A stretch of 64,000 bases of DNA from Candidatus Bathyarchaeota archaeon (GTDB lineage: Archaea; Thermoproteota; Bathyarchaeia; 40CM-2-53-6; DTGE01). The first letter of the stretch is position 1; each line of letters opens with the position of its first letter. The notes beneath the pieces were generated by a model, which saw only the letters and a list, made by a program, of their open reading frames with translations, was not told the origin of the DNA and did no database searches. Positions 24,148 through 33,812 of this stretch are shown here, piece by piece. The stretch covers positions 36,010 through 100,009 of the forward strand of contig JAGTRC010000004.1 in the NCBI GenBank assembly GCA_018396725.1, read 5' to 3'. The position numbers were made by a program, and so were the translations under genes.

Positions 24148-24698
24148 CTGACTCCTCTAGGCGGATCCGGTGATCACGCATCAAATTTACATCCCACGGG
24201 CGGGCAATGGATCGAGCCTCCAGGCTCCCCATGGAGCCTACCACGGTGGAGCTCCTCCCCCGCCTCCTATTTATCCTTTCTATATGGAGCTATAATATAA
24301 CGTATATAACGTCTACATCGAGTATACGGCTATTTCAAACTTATCCATCGATCCTCCGAAGCACCCACCCGTTTCCCCGGCTCTATTCATAAGAACGCCG
24401 CCCTTGCGATTCCATTTAAAATGCAAAGGTCGAGGAGGCATCCGTCTGTATGGGTATGGAGGGGCCTGGTGAAGCTTTCACTCGCCTCATCGAATCCTCA
24501 TGTAGTCGATGTCGAGCTGGTTTAACATCCTCAGCGTTAAAATCTAAGGAGACAGTGAAGAAAACTGTGGGGGAAAATGAAGATGGGAGAGCTGGGACTG
24601 GCCAGCCTTGGGGGAACCATGGAGCTAAGTATACGGTGAAGGTGTTCGTTAATGGACAATCCAGAAACCTTTAACAGGGTCTTCCCAGCCAGGATGGG
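24148..24698. other. Intergenic region with one doubtful small ORF
   Basis: A 551-base gap. A 74-codon frame at 24450-24674 (+) encodes a protein with CSRCRAG and a TVKVFVNGQ end. It has a TATA-like ATTTAAAATG about 37 bases before its ATG, but has no family resemblance and may be noise. Around 24292-24312 the motif TATAACGT is repeated in tandem in a very AT-rich stretch. No RNA gene was recognised. Confidence 0.3.
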
Positions 24699-24953
24699 AT
24701 GAGAGTTAAGATGGAAGGTTTAAGGTGTCCTGTATGCGGTAAACTGGTGGAGGAGGGATCGTTCTGTCCCCTCCACTCTAGGGCCCTCACCAATCTTAGG
24801 GAGGCCTTCAAGGTCTGGGGGAAGGCCTACGGCGGCCGGATCTCCCTGAGGGATTACCTGAAGGAGATAGTTGAGCAGCCTGAGACCGGCGAGGCCTCGA
24901 GGGAGTTAGCCCTAAGGATCCTGAAAGGAGAAATTGAATGGGATGAAGGCTGA
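24699..24953 (+). CDS. Small zinc-ribbon protein upstream of topoisomerase I
   Basis: An 84-residue protein with LRCPVCGKLVEEGSFCPLH, a CxxC...CxxH metal site, at about residues 8-26. A helical region (ALTNLREAFKVWGKAYGG) and an acidic end (EGEIEWDEG-like) follow. No named family is recognised. Its last 20 bases overlap the topA start, so the two are translationally coupled, and a role with the topoisomerase or in nucleic-acid metabolism is plausible. ATGs at 24699 and 24711 are both possible starts. Confidence 0.7.
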   Translation: MRVKMEGLRCPVCGKLVEEGSFCPLHSRALTNLREAFKVWGKAYGGRISLRDYLKEIVEQPETGEASRELALRILKGEIEWDEG

Positions 24954-27051
24954 GGGGCTGGATGGATACTCCACGACGACGATGATTATAGCTGAGAAAC
25001 CCATGGCTGCGGCTCAAATAGCGAGGGCGTTATCGCTGGGCGGAGAGATCTACGAGAGGACCCGGCACGGCGCGACATACTACGAGGTGAGAAATGGGGA
25101 TGAGCGCATCCTGGTATGCGCAGCGGTGGGGCATCTATTCCAGGTGGCTGAGAAGACGCCCCTAGGCAGGCATCTGTATCCGGTCTGGGATATCGCGTGG
25201 AAGCCTATATACCTCGTGGAGAAGGGGCTTAAACGCCAGGAGAACGCTGCAAAGCTCATACGAGAACTATCCAGGGAGGCCGATAAATATGTAAACGCCT
25301 GCGATTACGATGTGGAGGGGAGCCTAATCGGCCACATGATCCTCAAATACCTCTGCGACAACGCCCATAGGGAAGCTTTAAGGATGAAGTTCAGCACCTT
25401 GACCCCTGGAGAGATAAGGGGGGCCTTTAAGTCGGCTAGGAGAGGCCTGGATGGGAACCTAGCCCAGGCGGGGATGTGCCGCCACGAGGTGGATTGGCTT
25501 TACGGGGTGAACCTTTCAAGGGCGCTCACCCAGGCGAACCTGAATCACAGCGGATTTTACGCCACCCTCAGCATTGGACGGGTCCAAGGGCCAACACTCA
25601 GATACATAGCTCAAAGGGAGGAGGAGATCCTAACCCACGTCCCGATACCTAGATGGATCATAAAGGCGGCCTTCAACATAAGGGGCTGGAGGCTGGAGGC
25701 TGATTATCATAAGCCCATGCTGGAAGCCAAGTCTGAGGCGGACATGATAGTAGAGGAGTGCGCTGGGAAAACCGGAACGATAGAGAGGGTGGAGGCTAGG
25801 AGGGTGCGCGTGAACCCGCCCCACCCCTTCGACCTTACGACCCTCCAGACCGAAGCCTATCGCCACCTAAACCTGAACCCCGCAGCCACCCTGAGGCTGG
25901 CTGAAAACCTCTATTTGAAGGGGCTGATATCCTATCCGAGGAGCTCGAGCCAGAAGATACCCAGGGAGATAAGCCTCGAGGCCATACTTCAAAACCTGAG
26001 GCGGAACCCGAACTACGAAGAGGCTGTCCGGAAACTCATGGGGGAGAAGCCGGTGCTGAAGGCCTGGGAGGGGCCGAAGGAGGATAAAGCCCACCCCGCC
26101 ATCCATCCAACCGGGGATCCCCCAGACCCCGCTTTGGATAGGAAGAGCCTACAACTCTACGACCTGATAGTGAAGAGGCTCCTGGCTACGTTATCGGATC
26201 CCCAGATGAAGGAGATTAAAAAGGTGACGGTCAACGTGGAGGGCCACAGGTTCCATGTGGGCGGCTCCACAACCGTAGATCCGGGGTGGAGCCAATATTA
26301 TAAGCCGTATTATAGGGAGAAGGATCAGGAGATACCATCCGTATCGGAGGGAGAAGAGGCGGAGCTGCTGGATGTGAAGGCTTTCAGGAGGCTCTCACCT
26401 CCTCCCCCCCGATACAACCCGAGCAGCCTCATCCGCCTGATGGAAAGGCTTGAAATAGGCACGAAGGCTACGAGGGCTGAGATCGTTGAGACCCTCTACA
26501 AGAGGAGGTATATAAATGGGGATAGGATCCGGGCCACGCAGCTGGGCTTGGATCTGGTTAGGATAATCTCGAAATATTGCCCTAGAATACTCGATGAGGA
26601 GTTGACGAGGGACCTAGAATCGCAAATGTTAAAGATAGAGGACGGCTTAAAGACGAGGGAAGAGGTGGTTCTAGAAGCTGTAAACTATCTGAGGCCCATC
26701 ATAGGGACTCTAAGGAGCTCGGAGGGGGAGGTGGGATCGCGTCTATCCGAGATGTTGAGGGAAACCTACAGCTCCGACACCGTGCTGGAAGAGTCCTGTC
26801 CCAGATGCGGACGCCCCCTAAGAATAGTTAAGAACAGGAGGACTGGAAAACGCTTCATAGGATGTGCAGGATGGCAGACCATGGGATGCAGCTTCGCCCT
26901 ACCATTGCCCCAGAGGGGGAGGCTCACCCTAACGGAGGGGAGATGTCCTAAATGCAGCTTCCAGCTCGTATCCGTGAGGAGGGGGGCAGGTAAGCCTTTG
27001 ACGATATGCCCCCAATGCTACGTTGAAGCCTTCAGAAGCCCAGACGCCTGA
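24934..27051 (+). CDS. topA: DNA topoisomerase I (type IA)
   Basis: A 705-residue type IA topoisomerase. The TOPRIM domain starts at TMIIAEKPMAAAQIARALS and contains NACDYDVEGSLIGH; the catalytic tyrosine is Tyr334 in GLISYPRSSSQKIP. Two C-terminal zinc modules follow: CPRCGRP with GCAGWQTMGC, and RCPKCSF with CPQC. It relaxes negative supercoils by single-strand passage. No helicase domain is fused, so it is not reverse gyrase. The ATG at 24934 is inside the preceding zinc-ribbon gene; an ATG at 24943 is an alternative. It converges with the glycosyltransferase gene, overlapping by 20 bases. Confidence 0.94.
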   Translation: MNGMKAEGLDGYSTTTMIIAEKPMAAAQIARALSLGGEIYERTRHGATYYEVRNGDERILVCAAVGHLFQVAEKTPLGRHLYPVWDIAWKPIYLVEKGLKRQENAAKLIRELSREADKYVNACDYDVEGSLIGHMILKYLCDNAHREALRMKFSTLTPGEIRGAFKSARRGLDGNLAQAGMCRHEVDWLYGVNLSRALTQANLNHSGFYATLSIGRVQGPTLRYIAQREEEILTHVPIPRWIIKAAFNIRGWRLEADYHKPMLEAKSEADMIVEECAGKTGTIERVEARRVRVNPPHPFDLTTLQTEAYRHLNLNPAATLRLAENLYLKGLISYPRSSSQKIPREISLEAILQNLRRNPNYEEAVRKLMGEKPVLKAWEGPKEDKAHPAIHPTGDPPDPALDRKSLQLYDLIVKRLLATLSDPQMKEIKKVTVNVEGHRFHVGGSTTVDPGWSQYYKPYYREKDQEIPSVSEGEEAELLDVKAFRRLSPPPPRYNPSSLIRLMERLEIGTKATRAEIVETLYKRRYINGDRIRATQLGLDLVRIISKYCPRILDEELTRDLESQMLKIEDGLKTREEVVLEAVNYLRPIIGTLRSSEGEVGSRLSEMLRETYSSDTVLEESCPRCGRPLRIVKNRRTGKRFIGCAGWQTMGCSFALPLPQRGRLTLTEGRCPKCSFQLVSVRRGAGKPLTICPQCYVEAFRSPDA

Positions 27052-27718
27052 GGAAAAGCCTCAGGGAGATCCTGAGGAACTCGAATATGTCCTTTGAACC
27101 GAGCTTGGAGGCGCCCTTAACCCTATCCCTGAATACTATGGGGACAGCTCCCACTTTGCATCCATGCCTTAAGGCCTCAAATAAGATCTCCAGCTGGAAC
27201 GCATAACCGTTTGAATCCATGGCTTTGAGGTTCACCCTCCTGAGAGCCTCCCTTCTATAGGCCCTGTAACCCGAGGTTAAATCGGAGACTCCGACACCCG
27301 CCAGGAGCCTTCCAAGGATGTTAGCGGTCCATGAGGTCGCTTTTCTCCTCAAACCCCACCCAACCACTTTACCCCCCTTCATCCTCCTCGAACCCACCAC
27401 TATGTCGAAGCCCTTATCCAGCTCAGCTAGGAACCTGGGGACGAAGACGGGGTCATGGCTTAGGTCGCCGTCCATGGTGAAGATGACGTCTCCCTTAGCC
27501 AGCTCCAGCCCTTCCCTCAAGGCCCCGCCCAAGCCCCTAGATGACTGCCGGTAGACCTTGGCCCCCATCTCTGCAGCTCTCACAGGGGTATCATCATCGG
27601 AACGGTCTATAACTATAACTTCAAAGTCTCTCCCCATCTCATCCATGACCGAATCGATGCCCTTAATCAGGGATTGGATCATGGGTTCATTCCACGTCGG
27701 GATCACGAAGGAGATCAA
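27032..27718 (-). CDS. Family 2 glycosyltransferase, dolichol-phosphate mannose synthase-like
   Basis: A 228-residue GT-A enzyme. FVIPTWNE begins the Rossmann-like fold, VIDRSDDDTP is the nucleotide-binding aspartate region, FTMDGDLSHDP is the DxD metal motif (near residue 82), and DLTSGYRAYRREAL is the DPM signature. There are no C-terminal transmembrane helices, so it is the soluble/peripheral type. It likely transfers a sugar from GDP- or UDP-sugar to dolichyl phosphate for protein N-glycosylation or glycolipids. The start is TTG. A small membrane protein gene lies upstream on the same strand (43-base gap). Confidence 0.9.
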   Translation of the reverse strand: MISFVIPTWNEPMIQSLIKGIDSVMDEMGRDFEVIVIDRSDDDTPVRAAEMGAKVYRQSSRGLGGALREGLELAKGDVIFTMDGDLSHDPVFVPRFLAELDKGFDIVVGSRRMKGGKVVGWGLRRKATSWTANILGRLLAGVGVSDLTSGYRAYRREALRRVNLKAMDSNGYAFQLEILFEALRHGCKVGAVPIVFRDRVKGASKLGSKDIFEFLRISLRLFLRRLGF

Positions 27719-27761
27719 ACACTGGAACCCCCCATCATAAATGGAATGGAGGTCAACTCAT

Positions 27762-28103
27762 CTATCTATATTTATCCAGGACCACTACGAAAGCTAGGAT
27801 GGATAATATGGAGAATAAGGCTAAAGAGGCATCGTAGACGGTCCCGGTTAAACCACCTCTGAACTTGACGGAGAAACGGAAGGCCATTATAAAAGTTATG
27901 AACGCTGATGCCGATGAGAGCAGAGCCAGGTAGAAGCCTATTCGGCGCCTCAAATAGATGGATAAGCCGGAGGCCGCCGACAACCCTAAGAGGAGGAAGC
28001 CTACAACGTTGAATGGATCGAAGAGCAGGCACGTCAGGGCTACGTAGCAGATGACTCCTACGAAGTAGCCTTCCAGGAACATCAGGCTGCCCCTAAGCTT
28101 CAC
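27762..28103 (-). CDS. Small membrane protein, four transmembrane segments
   Basis: A 113-residue protein with hydrophobic segments at about 9-27 (FLEGYFVGVICYVALTCLL), 32-50 (VVGFLLLGLSAASGLSIYL), 54-73 (IGFYLALLSSASAFITFIM) and 92-109 (ASLALFSILSILAFVVVL). Positive residues between segments 2 and 3 (RRR) suggest a cytoplasmic loop there. No family is recognised. Starts with GTG. It precedes the glycosyltransferase gene on the same strand and may act with it at the membrane. Confidence 0.55.
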   Translation of the reverse strand: MKLRGSLMFLEGYFVGVICYVALTCLLFDPFNVVGFLLLGLSAASGLSIYLRRRIGFYLALLSSASAFITFIMAFRFSVKFRGGLTGTVYDASLALFSILSILAFVVVLDKYR

Positions 28104-28181
28104 GGGATCCTCCTCCTTAAACAGGCATAAGCATAATCCTATACGAAACTATAAAAACCTTTAATCCACCAAGCTATAGGG

Positions 28182-29105
28182 ATGCTTATGAGGGATAAAG
28201 CCTCCATAGTGGAAGAGATAAAATTCTACACGGAGTATGCCCCGCCGTTCCTAGGGGTCTCAAAGGATATTTTGGAGGCGGACTTCGCCATCTTGGGGGT
28301 CCCCTACGACTACACCTCCACTTATAGGCCCGGCTCAAGGTTCGCCCCGGACGCCATCCGTAGGGCCTCCATGTTCATCGAAGCGTACAGCCCCACGATT
28401 AGGAGAGATTGCGAGCATCCGAGCATATCGGATATCGGCAACCTGACGATCTCGAACGATCCACGTGAAACCCTCGGTCGGATAGGGAAGGTGGCCTCTC
28501 TCCTGAAGGAGTTAGGGAAGGTTCAGATAACCATCGGGGGGGAGCACACCATAACCAAGGGCTGCATCCCGCCGCTCATAGGAGGGGGAGGAGGGTTACT
28601 ATGCTTAGATGCCCACCTGGATCTCCGAGATGAATTCCAGGGCACAAAACTAAGCCACGCCACGTTCATGAGGCGGATAATCGAGGAGATGGGGCCTGGG
28701 AACGCGATATTTATAGGTGCGAGGGCTTTCTCCCGGGAAGAACTCGAATACGCCTCTCAGATAGGGATTAAAATAATATCTGCGAGGACGTTTAACTCCT
28801 TGAACGTGGCTACCCTTAAGGAGATAGTTCAAAGGGGGATCGGCGGCCGCCCCCTATATCTCTCGATAGATCTCGATGTGATAGATCCATCGTTCGCCCC
28901 AGCCGTCGGAAATCCGGAGCCTTACGGCATCCCCCCCTCGAAGCTGATCGAGCTTTTAGCGGGGATCTCCATGGATAATGAGGTCGTCGGCGCGGACTTG
29001 GTGGAGGTATCCCCGGAATACGATGATGGAACAACCATCGTACTAGCCGCGAAGATGATCGTGGAGCTGATATCCATGATAAGGGCTCCGCGGCGAGAGG
29101 CTTAA
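28182..29105 (+). CDS. speB: Agmatinase/arginase-family ureohydrolase
   Basis: A 307-residue binuclear manganese hydrolase. Metal ligands are in ITIGGEHTITKG (H), CLDAHLDLRDEF (DxHxD) and YLSIDLDVIDPSFAP (DxD); VGADLVEVSPEYD completes the signature. It probably hydrolyses agmatine to putrescine and urea; in some archaea the same family works on N1-aminopropylagmatine to yield spermidine. PdaD and deoxyhypusine synthase are encoded 8-9 kb away, completing the polyamine route. TATA box CTATAAAAACC (28146-28156) lies about 26 bases before the ATG, giving a near-leaderless message. Its last four bases overlap the convergent methylase gene. Confidence 0.9.
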   Translation: MLMRDKASIVEEIKFYTEYAPPFLGVSKDILEADFAILGVPYDYTSTYRPGSRFAPDAIRRASMFIEAYSPTIRRDCEHPSISDIGNLTISNDPRETLGRIGKVASLLKELGKVQITIGGEHTITKGCIPPLIGGGGGLLCLDAHLDLRDEFQGTKLSHATFMRRIIEEMGPGNAIFIGARAFSREELEYASQIGIKIISARTFNSLNVATLKEIVQRGIGGRPLYLSIDLDVIDPSFAPAVGNPEPYGIPPSKLIELLAGISMDNEVVGADLVEVSPEYDDGTTIVLAAKMIVELISMIRAPRREA

Positions 29106-30424
29106 AGCCTCCTCAACTTCGCTATAAATCCGCCATTACACAGGTTGATGTGTGGATAGAGCCTGATGCATTCCTTGAGGAAAAGCCCGCGGGGGAGGCC
29201 CCTAAACTCCAAGTCTACAACTTCAAGGGAGGGGTCTACTTTGAGGAGCCTCCATATGATGTCCTCGTTCTCCTCTCTGGTGATGCTGCACGTGGAGTAT
29301 ATTAGGTGGCCCCCCTCCCCGACCATTTTGGAGGCTGCATCGAGCATACTCCATTGGATTCTCGCGTAATATTTCAACATGGACGGGGACAGCCTATCCT
29401 TCATGGATGGGTTCTTCATAAGTATCCCCGTCCCGGTACAGGGTGGATCCAGCAAGACCAGGTCCATCTCCCCCTTGAGGGGTAGCCATCCCCGCGCATC
29501 CGATAGGATCGGCTTGGCGATCCTCACCCCCAGCCTCTTCATCTCCTTTCTCCAGACCCGCAACCTTCCCGGGGATAGGTCGAGCGAGTAGATCTCCCCC
29601 TTATTATCCATCATCTGGGCCAGCATTGCTGTCTTGCCCCCTGGCGCCGCGCATAGATCTAAAACCCTATCGTAAGGTCTCGGATTAGCTACATGGCCGA
29701 CCAGGCAGCTCAGCAGATCCTGGATCGTTATGTAGCCCTTCCGCCACGATTCCAAGGTTACCAAAGGCTTAGAAACCCTCTCGACCTTGTAGACGTGGGG
29801 GATCAGTCCCACCTCCCTTAACTCGACCCCTTCGCTTCTAAGGGTTTCGATTATGGAATCCTCATCCCCTTTTAGGGTATTCACCCTTACATATGTGGGG
29901 AGGCTTCGCAGAGAGGAGTTCATGAAGCGTATGCCGTCTGCCCTGCCGAGGAGCTTAAAGCAATACTCGACGAACCAAGGGGGGAGCGAGAATTCGAGAG
30001 ACTTATCCTCGATCTCCCATCGAGGGTCGGGTGAGGCTTCCGCACCAGCTTTATGGGATATTAAAAGGCCGAAAATATTCTCGACCTTGGATGGAACCTT
30101 AAAAGCCCCCCTCAGGTATTTCAGAAACCTGCAGAGCTCCTCTATGCCTCCACAGCTTTCAACGTGATATAAGAACAGGTAGATGATCCTTCTGAGGTGG
30201 GGAGAGGCCTTCGAATCCTCCACCGTGGAGATCAACCTATCATATCTGATCTTGCGTTTCGATATCTCGATGAATATCTTTAAGGCCGCCCTGGAAGCAT
30301 CCATCCCCCGAACCTTAGACTCCTTAATGCTTTCAGCGAAGGCCTCCTTCTCACCCGAGCCTTGGGCTAGGCGCCTCAAGGCTTCGAGGACCATCCTTAA
30401 GATGAGGGTGTAGGACATGGGCAT
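29102..30424 (-). CDS. NOL1/NOP2/Sun-family RNA cytosine-5 methyltransferase
   Basis: About 440 residues from the ATG at 30424 (MPMSYTLIL). A longer frame to 30532 would run into polB and is unlikely. The N-terminal third is helical and NusB-like. The methylase domain has LDLCAAPGGKTAMLAQM (SAM motif I), LVLLDPPCTGTGILMKNP (motif IV, with the PPC cysteine) and IYSTCSITREENEDII (motif VI, TC catalytic cysteine). It methylates C5 of cytosine in rRNA or tRNA. The layout resembles bacterial RsmB and archaeal NSUN proteins; the target site cannot be deduced. It is divergent from polB with 64 bases between starts. Confidence 0.9.
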   Translation of the reverse strand: MPMSYTLILRMVLEALRRLAQGSGEKEAFAESIKESKVRGMDASRAALKIFIEISKRKIRYDRLISTVEDSKASPHLRRIIYLFLYHVESCGGIEELCRFLKYLRGAFKVPSKVENIFGLLISHKAGAEASPDPRWEIEDKSLEFSLPPWFVEYCFKLLGRADGIRFMNSSLRSLPTYVRVNTLKGDEDSIIETLRSEGVELREVGLIPHVYKVERVSKPLVTLESWRKGYITIQDLLSCLVGHVANPRPYDRVLDLCAAPGGKTAMLAQMMDNKGEIYSLDLSPGRLRVWRKEMKRLGVRIAKPILSDARGWLPLKGEMDLVLLDPPCTGTGILMKNPSMKDRLSPSMLKYYARIQWSMLDAASKMVGEGGHLIYSTCSITREENEDIIWRLLKVDPSLEVVDLEFRGLPRGLFLKECIRLYPHINLCNGGFIAKLRRL

Positions 30425-30488
30425 CCGCCGCAATCGCGATAATCTATTTAAGAGGTTTAATCTTTGATATAAATGGTGCAGCGCAACC

Positions 30489-33071
30489 GTGAAGTTGGAG
30501 GAGTTCTTCGTTAAACCAGAAGGAGAAGCCATGGATGTACAGGAGAGCGTGGAGGACGCAACTTCACATGGAAGGTTGGATGAGGCCCCTCCCCCATCCG
30601 ATTACTACATAGTGGGGGTTGGATACGACGGCGAGAAGGGGGCAGCATATTTAAAGTTATACGAGCCCGAGCGTGGAAAAATATATAGATGGTATGATAA
30701 TACCTCCCATAAGCCGTATTGCTTCTCGAAGCTGCCCATAGAGGAGATAGAGAAGATCGAGGCGGTAACCCATCACACCGGGTTGTTAAGGATTGAGAGG
30801 GTGGAGAAATACGATGCCCTAAGGGATCAGAAGATATACGTCGCTAAGATAGTGGCTAAGGATCCTCTATCGATAGGGGGCAGGCCTTCCGGATCCATAC
30901 GGGACCTGATAAAGGCCTGGGAGGCGGACATAAAGTATGTTGAGAGCTATATATATGACCGTGGGATAGTTCCGGGGATGAGATACACGTTAAGGAGCGG
31001 AGACCTCAAGGAATCATGGCCCCCGGTAGAGGCCGTGCCGGAGTTCAAGATAAAAAGTGGAGATGAGGAATATTGCAGGCTCTTGAGGCATTGGATAACC
31101 CTCCTCGAATGCCCGGTGCCCGACTATATAAGGGCGGCCGTCGACATAGAGGTGTACTCCGAGGCGGATCGGATACCGGATCCAGGGGAGGCTTCCAAAC
31201 CGATAATCTGCATAGGCATAGCAGGCTCCGACGGTAGGAAGATGGCTCTGCTGTTAAGGAGGGAGGGCGTCGAGGAAGGGGTTAGAGAAGTCCCCGAAGG
31301 CTTGGAGCTCAAATACTACGAGGGGGAGGCGGATTTAATAAGCGAGGCCTTCTCGCAGTTATCGAGGTATCCGTTCATTATAACGTTTAACGGCGATGAC
31401 TTCGACCTGAACTATTTATATCACAGGGCGTTAAACCTCGGGTTTCCAAAGGAATCCATACCTATCATATTATCCAGGGATTATGCTTCTCTGGTGAATG
31501 GGGTTCACATAGACCTCTACAAGTTTTTCTTTAATAGATCCATTCAAGTATACGCCTTCTCCCAGAAGTATAGGGAGAATACCCTCGACGAGGTTGGCAG
31601 ATCCCTCATCCAAGCCGGGAAGTTGGAGATTAATAATTCGATCTCGGAGCTTCCATACAGGGATTTGGCGGCTTATTGCTTCAGGGATGCGGAGATCAGC
31701 CTAAAATTAACGTCGTTCAACGATAACCTGGTTATGAAGCTGATCACGCTGCTCTCCAGGATTAGTTACCTCTCCATGGAGGAGGTCTCCCGCCAGGGGG
31801 TTTCAAGCTGGATACGGAGCATGCTCTACAGGGAGCATCGGGCGAGGGGGATATTGATCCCTCGATCAGACGAGATATTGGAGCTTAAAGGGTTTACGAC
31901 GACGAAAGCCATCATAAAGGGGAAGAAGTACAAGGGGGCCATAGTCGTAGAGCCTAAACCTGGAATACATTTCAACGTCGCGGTCCTCGACTTCGCCTCG
32001 CTTTACCCCTCCATCATCAAGGTGTGGAACCTAGGCTATGAGACCGTTCTATGCCCCCACGAGGATCCTGAATGCAGAGAAAACAAGGTTCCCGACACGC
32101 CTTTATGGGTATGCAGGAGGAACACCTCGCTGGAAAGCCTCCTAATAGGCTCCTTAAGGGATCTCAGGGTGAAATGGTATAAGCCTAGGTCGAAGGATAA
32201 GAGTATACCTGAAAACCTCCGCAACCTTTACGATGCGATCCAGAATGCCTTGAAGGTGGTTCTTAACGCGAGCTATGGGGTATTTGGAGCCGAGAGCTTC
32301 TCGCTTTACTGCCCCCCGGTGGCGGAGGCCACGGCCGCCATCGGCCGGTTTCTAATAAAAAAGGCCATCGATAAGGCTGGAGCTCTAGGGGTAGACGTAA
32401 TATACGGCGATACCGACTCCATATTCCTAGGCAACCCTGGGAGGAGCCAGCTGGAGGGACTTTTAAAATGGGCGGAGGAGGAGTTAGGGATGGAGCTTGA
32501 GGTGGATAAGCATTATAGATATGTGGCTCTGAGCTCGAGGAAGAAGAATTATCTAGGGGTGCTCCCCGATGGGAGCGTGGATATAAAAGGGCTCACCGGG
32601 AAGAAACGGCACATCCCACAATTCCTCAAGAAAGCCTTCTACGAGATGATCGATATTTTAAGCAGGGTTAAGAGCGAGGAGGAGTTTGAGAGGGCTAAGG
32701 GGCTCATTAAGGAGATAGCCTTGAAATGTTATAGGGGGCTTAAGAGCAGGAGCTACCCGCTGGAAGAACTGGCTTTCAGCGTCATGATAAGTAAAGCGAC
32801 GGGGAGATACGATAAGACCACGCCTCAACACGTCAAGGCTGCAAAGCTCCTCGAGGATCGAGGATACGAGGTTAAGCCCGGAGACATAATCTCCTTCGTT
32901 AAGGTCGTAGGTGAACCTGGAGTTAAACCCTGCAGGTTGGCATCCATAAATGAAATAGACGTGAAGAAATATATGGAGTACATGGATTCAACCTTTGAGC
33001 AGGTCCTAGACGCCCTCGGGATGAGCTTCGAGGAGCTCATAGGTAATAGGAGGCTGGAGAGCTTCTTCTAA
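30489..33071 (+). CDS. polB: Family B DNA polymerase
   Basis: An 860-residue replicative-type polymerase. The proofreading exonuclease is complete: Exo I AAVDIEVYS (Asp219), Exo II FNGDDFDLNYL, Exo III YCFRDAEISLKL. The polymerase motifs are A LDFASLYPSII (near 504), B KVVLNASYGVFGAE, and C YGDTDSIFLG (near 639), followed by SSRKKNYLG. All catalytic aspartates are present, so the enzyme should be active. The extended N-terminal region (about 60 residues before the typical start) is acidic. The GTG start lies in a 64-base space shared with the divergent RNA methylase, where TTTGATATAAATG is a TATA candidate. Confidence 0.95.
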   Translation: MKLEEFFVKPEGEAMDVQESVEDATSHGRLDEAPPPSDYYIVGVGYDGEKGAAYLKLYEPERGKIYRWYDNTSHKPYCFSKLPIEEIEKIEAVTHHTGLLRIERVEKYDALRDQKIYVAKIVAKDPLSIGGRPSGSIRDLIKAWEADIKYVESYIYDRGIVPGMRYTLRSGDLKESWPPVEAVPEFKIKSGDEEYCRLLRHWITLLECPVPDYIRAAVDIEVYSEADRIPDPGEASKPIICIGIAGSDGRKMALLLRREGVEEGVREVPEGLELKYYEGEADLISEAFSQLSRYPFIITFNGDDFDLNYLYHRALNLGFPKESIPIILSRDYASLVNGVHIDLYKFFFNRSIQVYAFSQKYRENTLDEVGRSLIQAGKLEINNSISELPYRDLAAYCFRDAEISLKLTSFNDNLVMKLITLLSRISYLSMEEVSRQGVSSWIRSMLYREHRARGILIPRSDEILELKGFTTTKAIIKGKKYKGAIVVEPKPGIHFNVAVLDFASLYPSIIKVWNLGYETVLCPHEDPECRENKVPDTPLWVCRRNTSLESLLIGSLRDLRVKWYKPRSKDKSIPENLRNLYDAIQNALKVVLNASYGVFGAESFSLYCPPVAEATAAIGRFLIKKAIDKAGALGVDVIYGDTDSIFLGNPGRSQLEGLLKWAEEELGMELEVDKHYRYVALSSRKKNYLGVLPDGSVDIKGLTGKKRHIPQFLKKAFYEMIDILSRVKSEEEFERAKGLIKEIALKCYRGLKSRSYPLEELAFSVMISKATGRYDKTTPQHVKAAKLLEDRGYEVKPGDIISFVKVVGEPGVKPCRLASINEIDVKKYMEYMDSTFEQVLDALGMSFEELIGNRRLESFF

Positions 33072-33116
33072 TATAATATAATCTTCTTAAATAATAAGGT
33101 AGGAGTAGGGGATTCT

Positions 33117-33812
33117 TCACCTCATCGCGGATTGGGCGTGCTCGGCGAGCTCGCTTAGGGCCTTACCCGGATCTCCGGCCTTCACCACGCCGCTTGCGAC
33201 CAAAATTCCCTCGGAGCCCAGTTTTATAGCAGCCTCAACGTCCTCACCCCTGGTGATCCCGGCTCCGCATAGGATGGTGACCCTTGGATTAACCCTCTTA
33301 ATGACTTCGACCGTGTCGGAGACTATCTCCGGCTTAGCTTTAGATACGGCTATCCCCGTACCTATGAGCTCCGGGGGCTCCACCGCAACCATGTCGGGAT
33401 TCAAGGCCGCGGCGGCTGCGCTGACGGTGGGGGTGTTGCTGCAGACCACTGAGATCAGCCTCAGCTCGTCGAGCCGTCTGATGGCCTCATCTATCTCCGA
33501 GAGTTTCAACCTCCTCTCCGAATGGTTTATTAGACTCCCCGCCGCACCCGCGTCGGCCAGGGCGTCCGCCACTATGCAGCCCGTATAGGCCCCGGGCATC
33601 ACTCCATCCACGTGCTGGCTGAACACCGGCGTGGAGGAATTAGAAGCTAACAACCTTAAATCAACAGGTTGCGGAGCAACCCCTATATACACCCCGGTCC
33701 TCTCAGATATCTTCTCCGCCTGCTTTGCAAGCATCAAAGCCTTATCCCCTAAACCTTCCAGATACGTCTTAAAGTTCACTATGATAACCGGCTTACCGTA
33801 ACCCTTACCCAT
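33117..33812 (-). CDS. tpiA: Triosephosphate isomerase (archaeal type)
   Basis: A 231-residue TIM barrel, the short archaeal form. Catalytic residues: Asn and Lys in IVNFKTYLEG (near residue 11), His in SLINHSERR (near 95), and Glu in AVEPPELIGTG (near 143); CGAGITRGEDV and ILVASGVV form the phosphate-binding end. It interconverts glyceraldehyde 3-phosphate and dihydroxyacetone phosphate. TTTATATT, read on the minus strand about 40 bases upstream, is the likely TATA box. It is convergent with polB, with 45 AT-rich bases between the stops that may hold the terminators of both. Confidence 0.94.
   Translation of the reverse strand: MGKGYGKPVIIVNFKTYLEGLGDKALMLAKQAEKISERTGVYIGVAPQPVDLRLLASNSSTPVFSQHVDGVMPGAYTGCIVADALADAGAAGSLINHSERRLKLSEIDEAIRRLDELRLISVVCSNTPTVSAAAAALNPDMVAVEPPELIGTGIAVSKAKPEIVSDTVEVIKRVNPRVTILCGAGITRGEDVEAAIKLGSEGILVASGVVKAGDPGKALSELAEHAQSAMR

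Noticed and set aside
24292..24312. Tandem TATAACGT repeats as a regulatory array
   Set aside because: Only two copies in an AT-rich stretch; too short to support a claim.
29102..30532. Longer version of the RNA methylase starting at 30532
   Set aside because: It would overlap the divergent polB coding start by 44 bases; the extra residues do not look like the family N-terminus.
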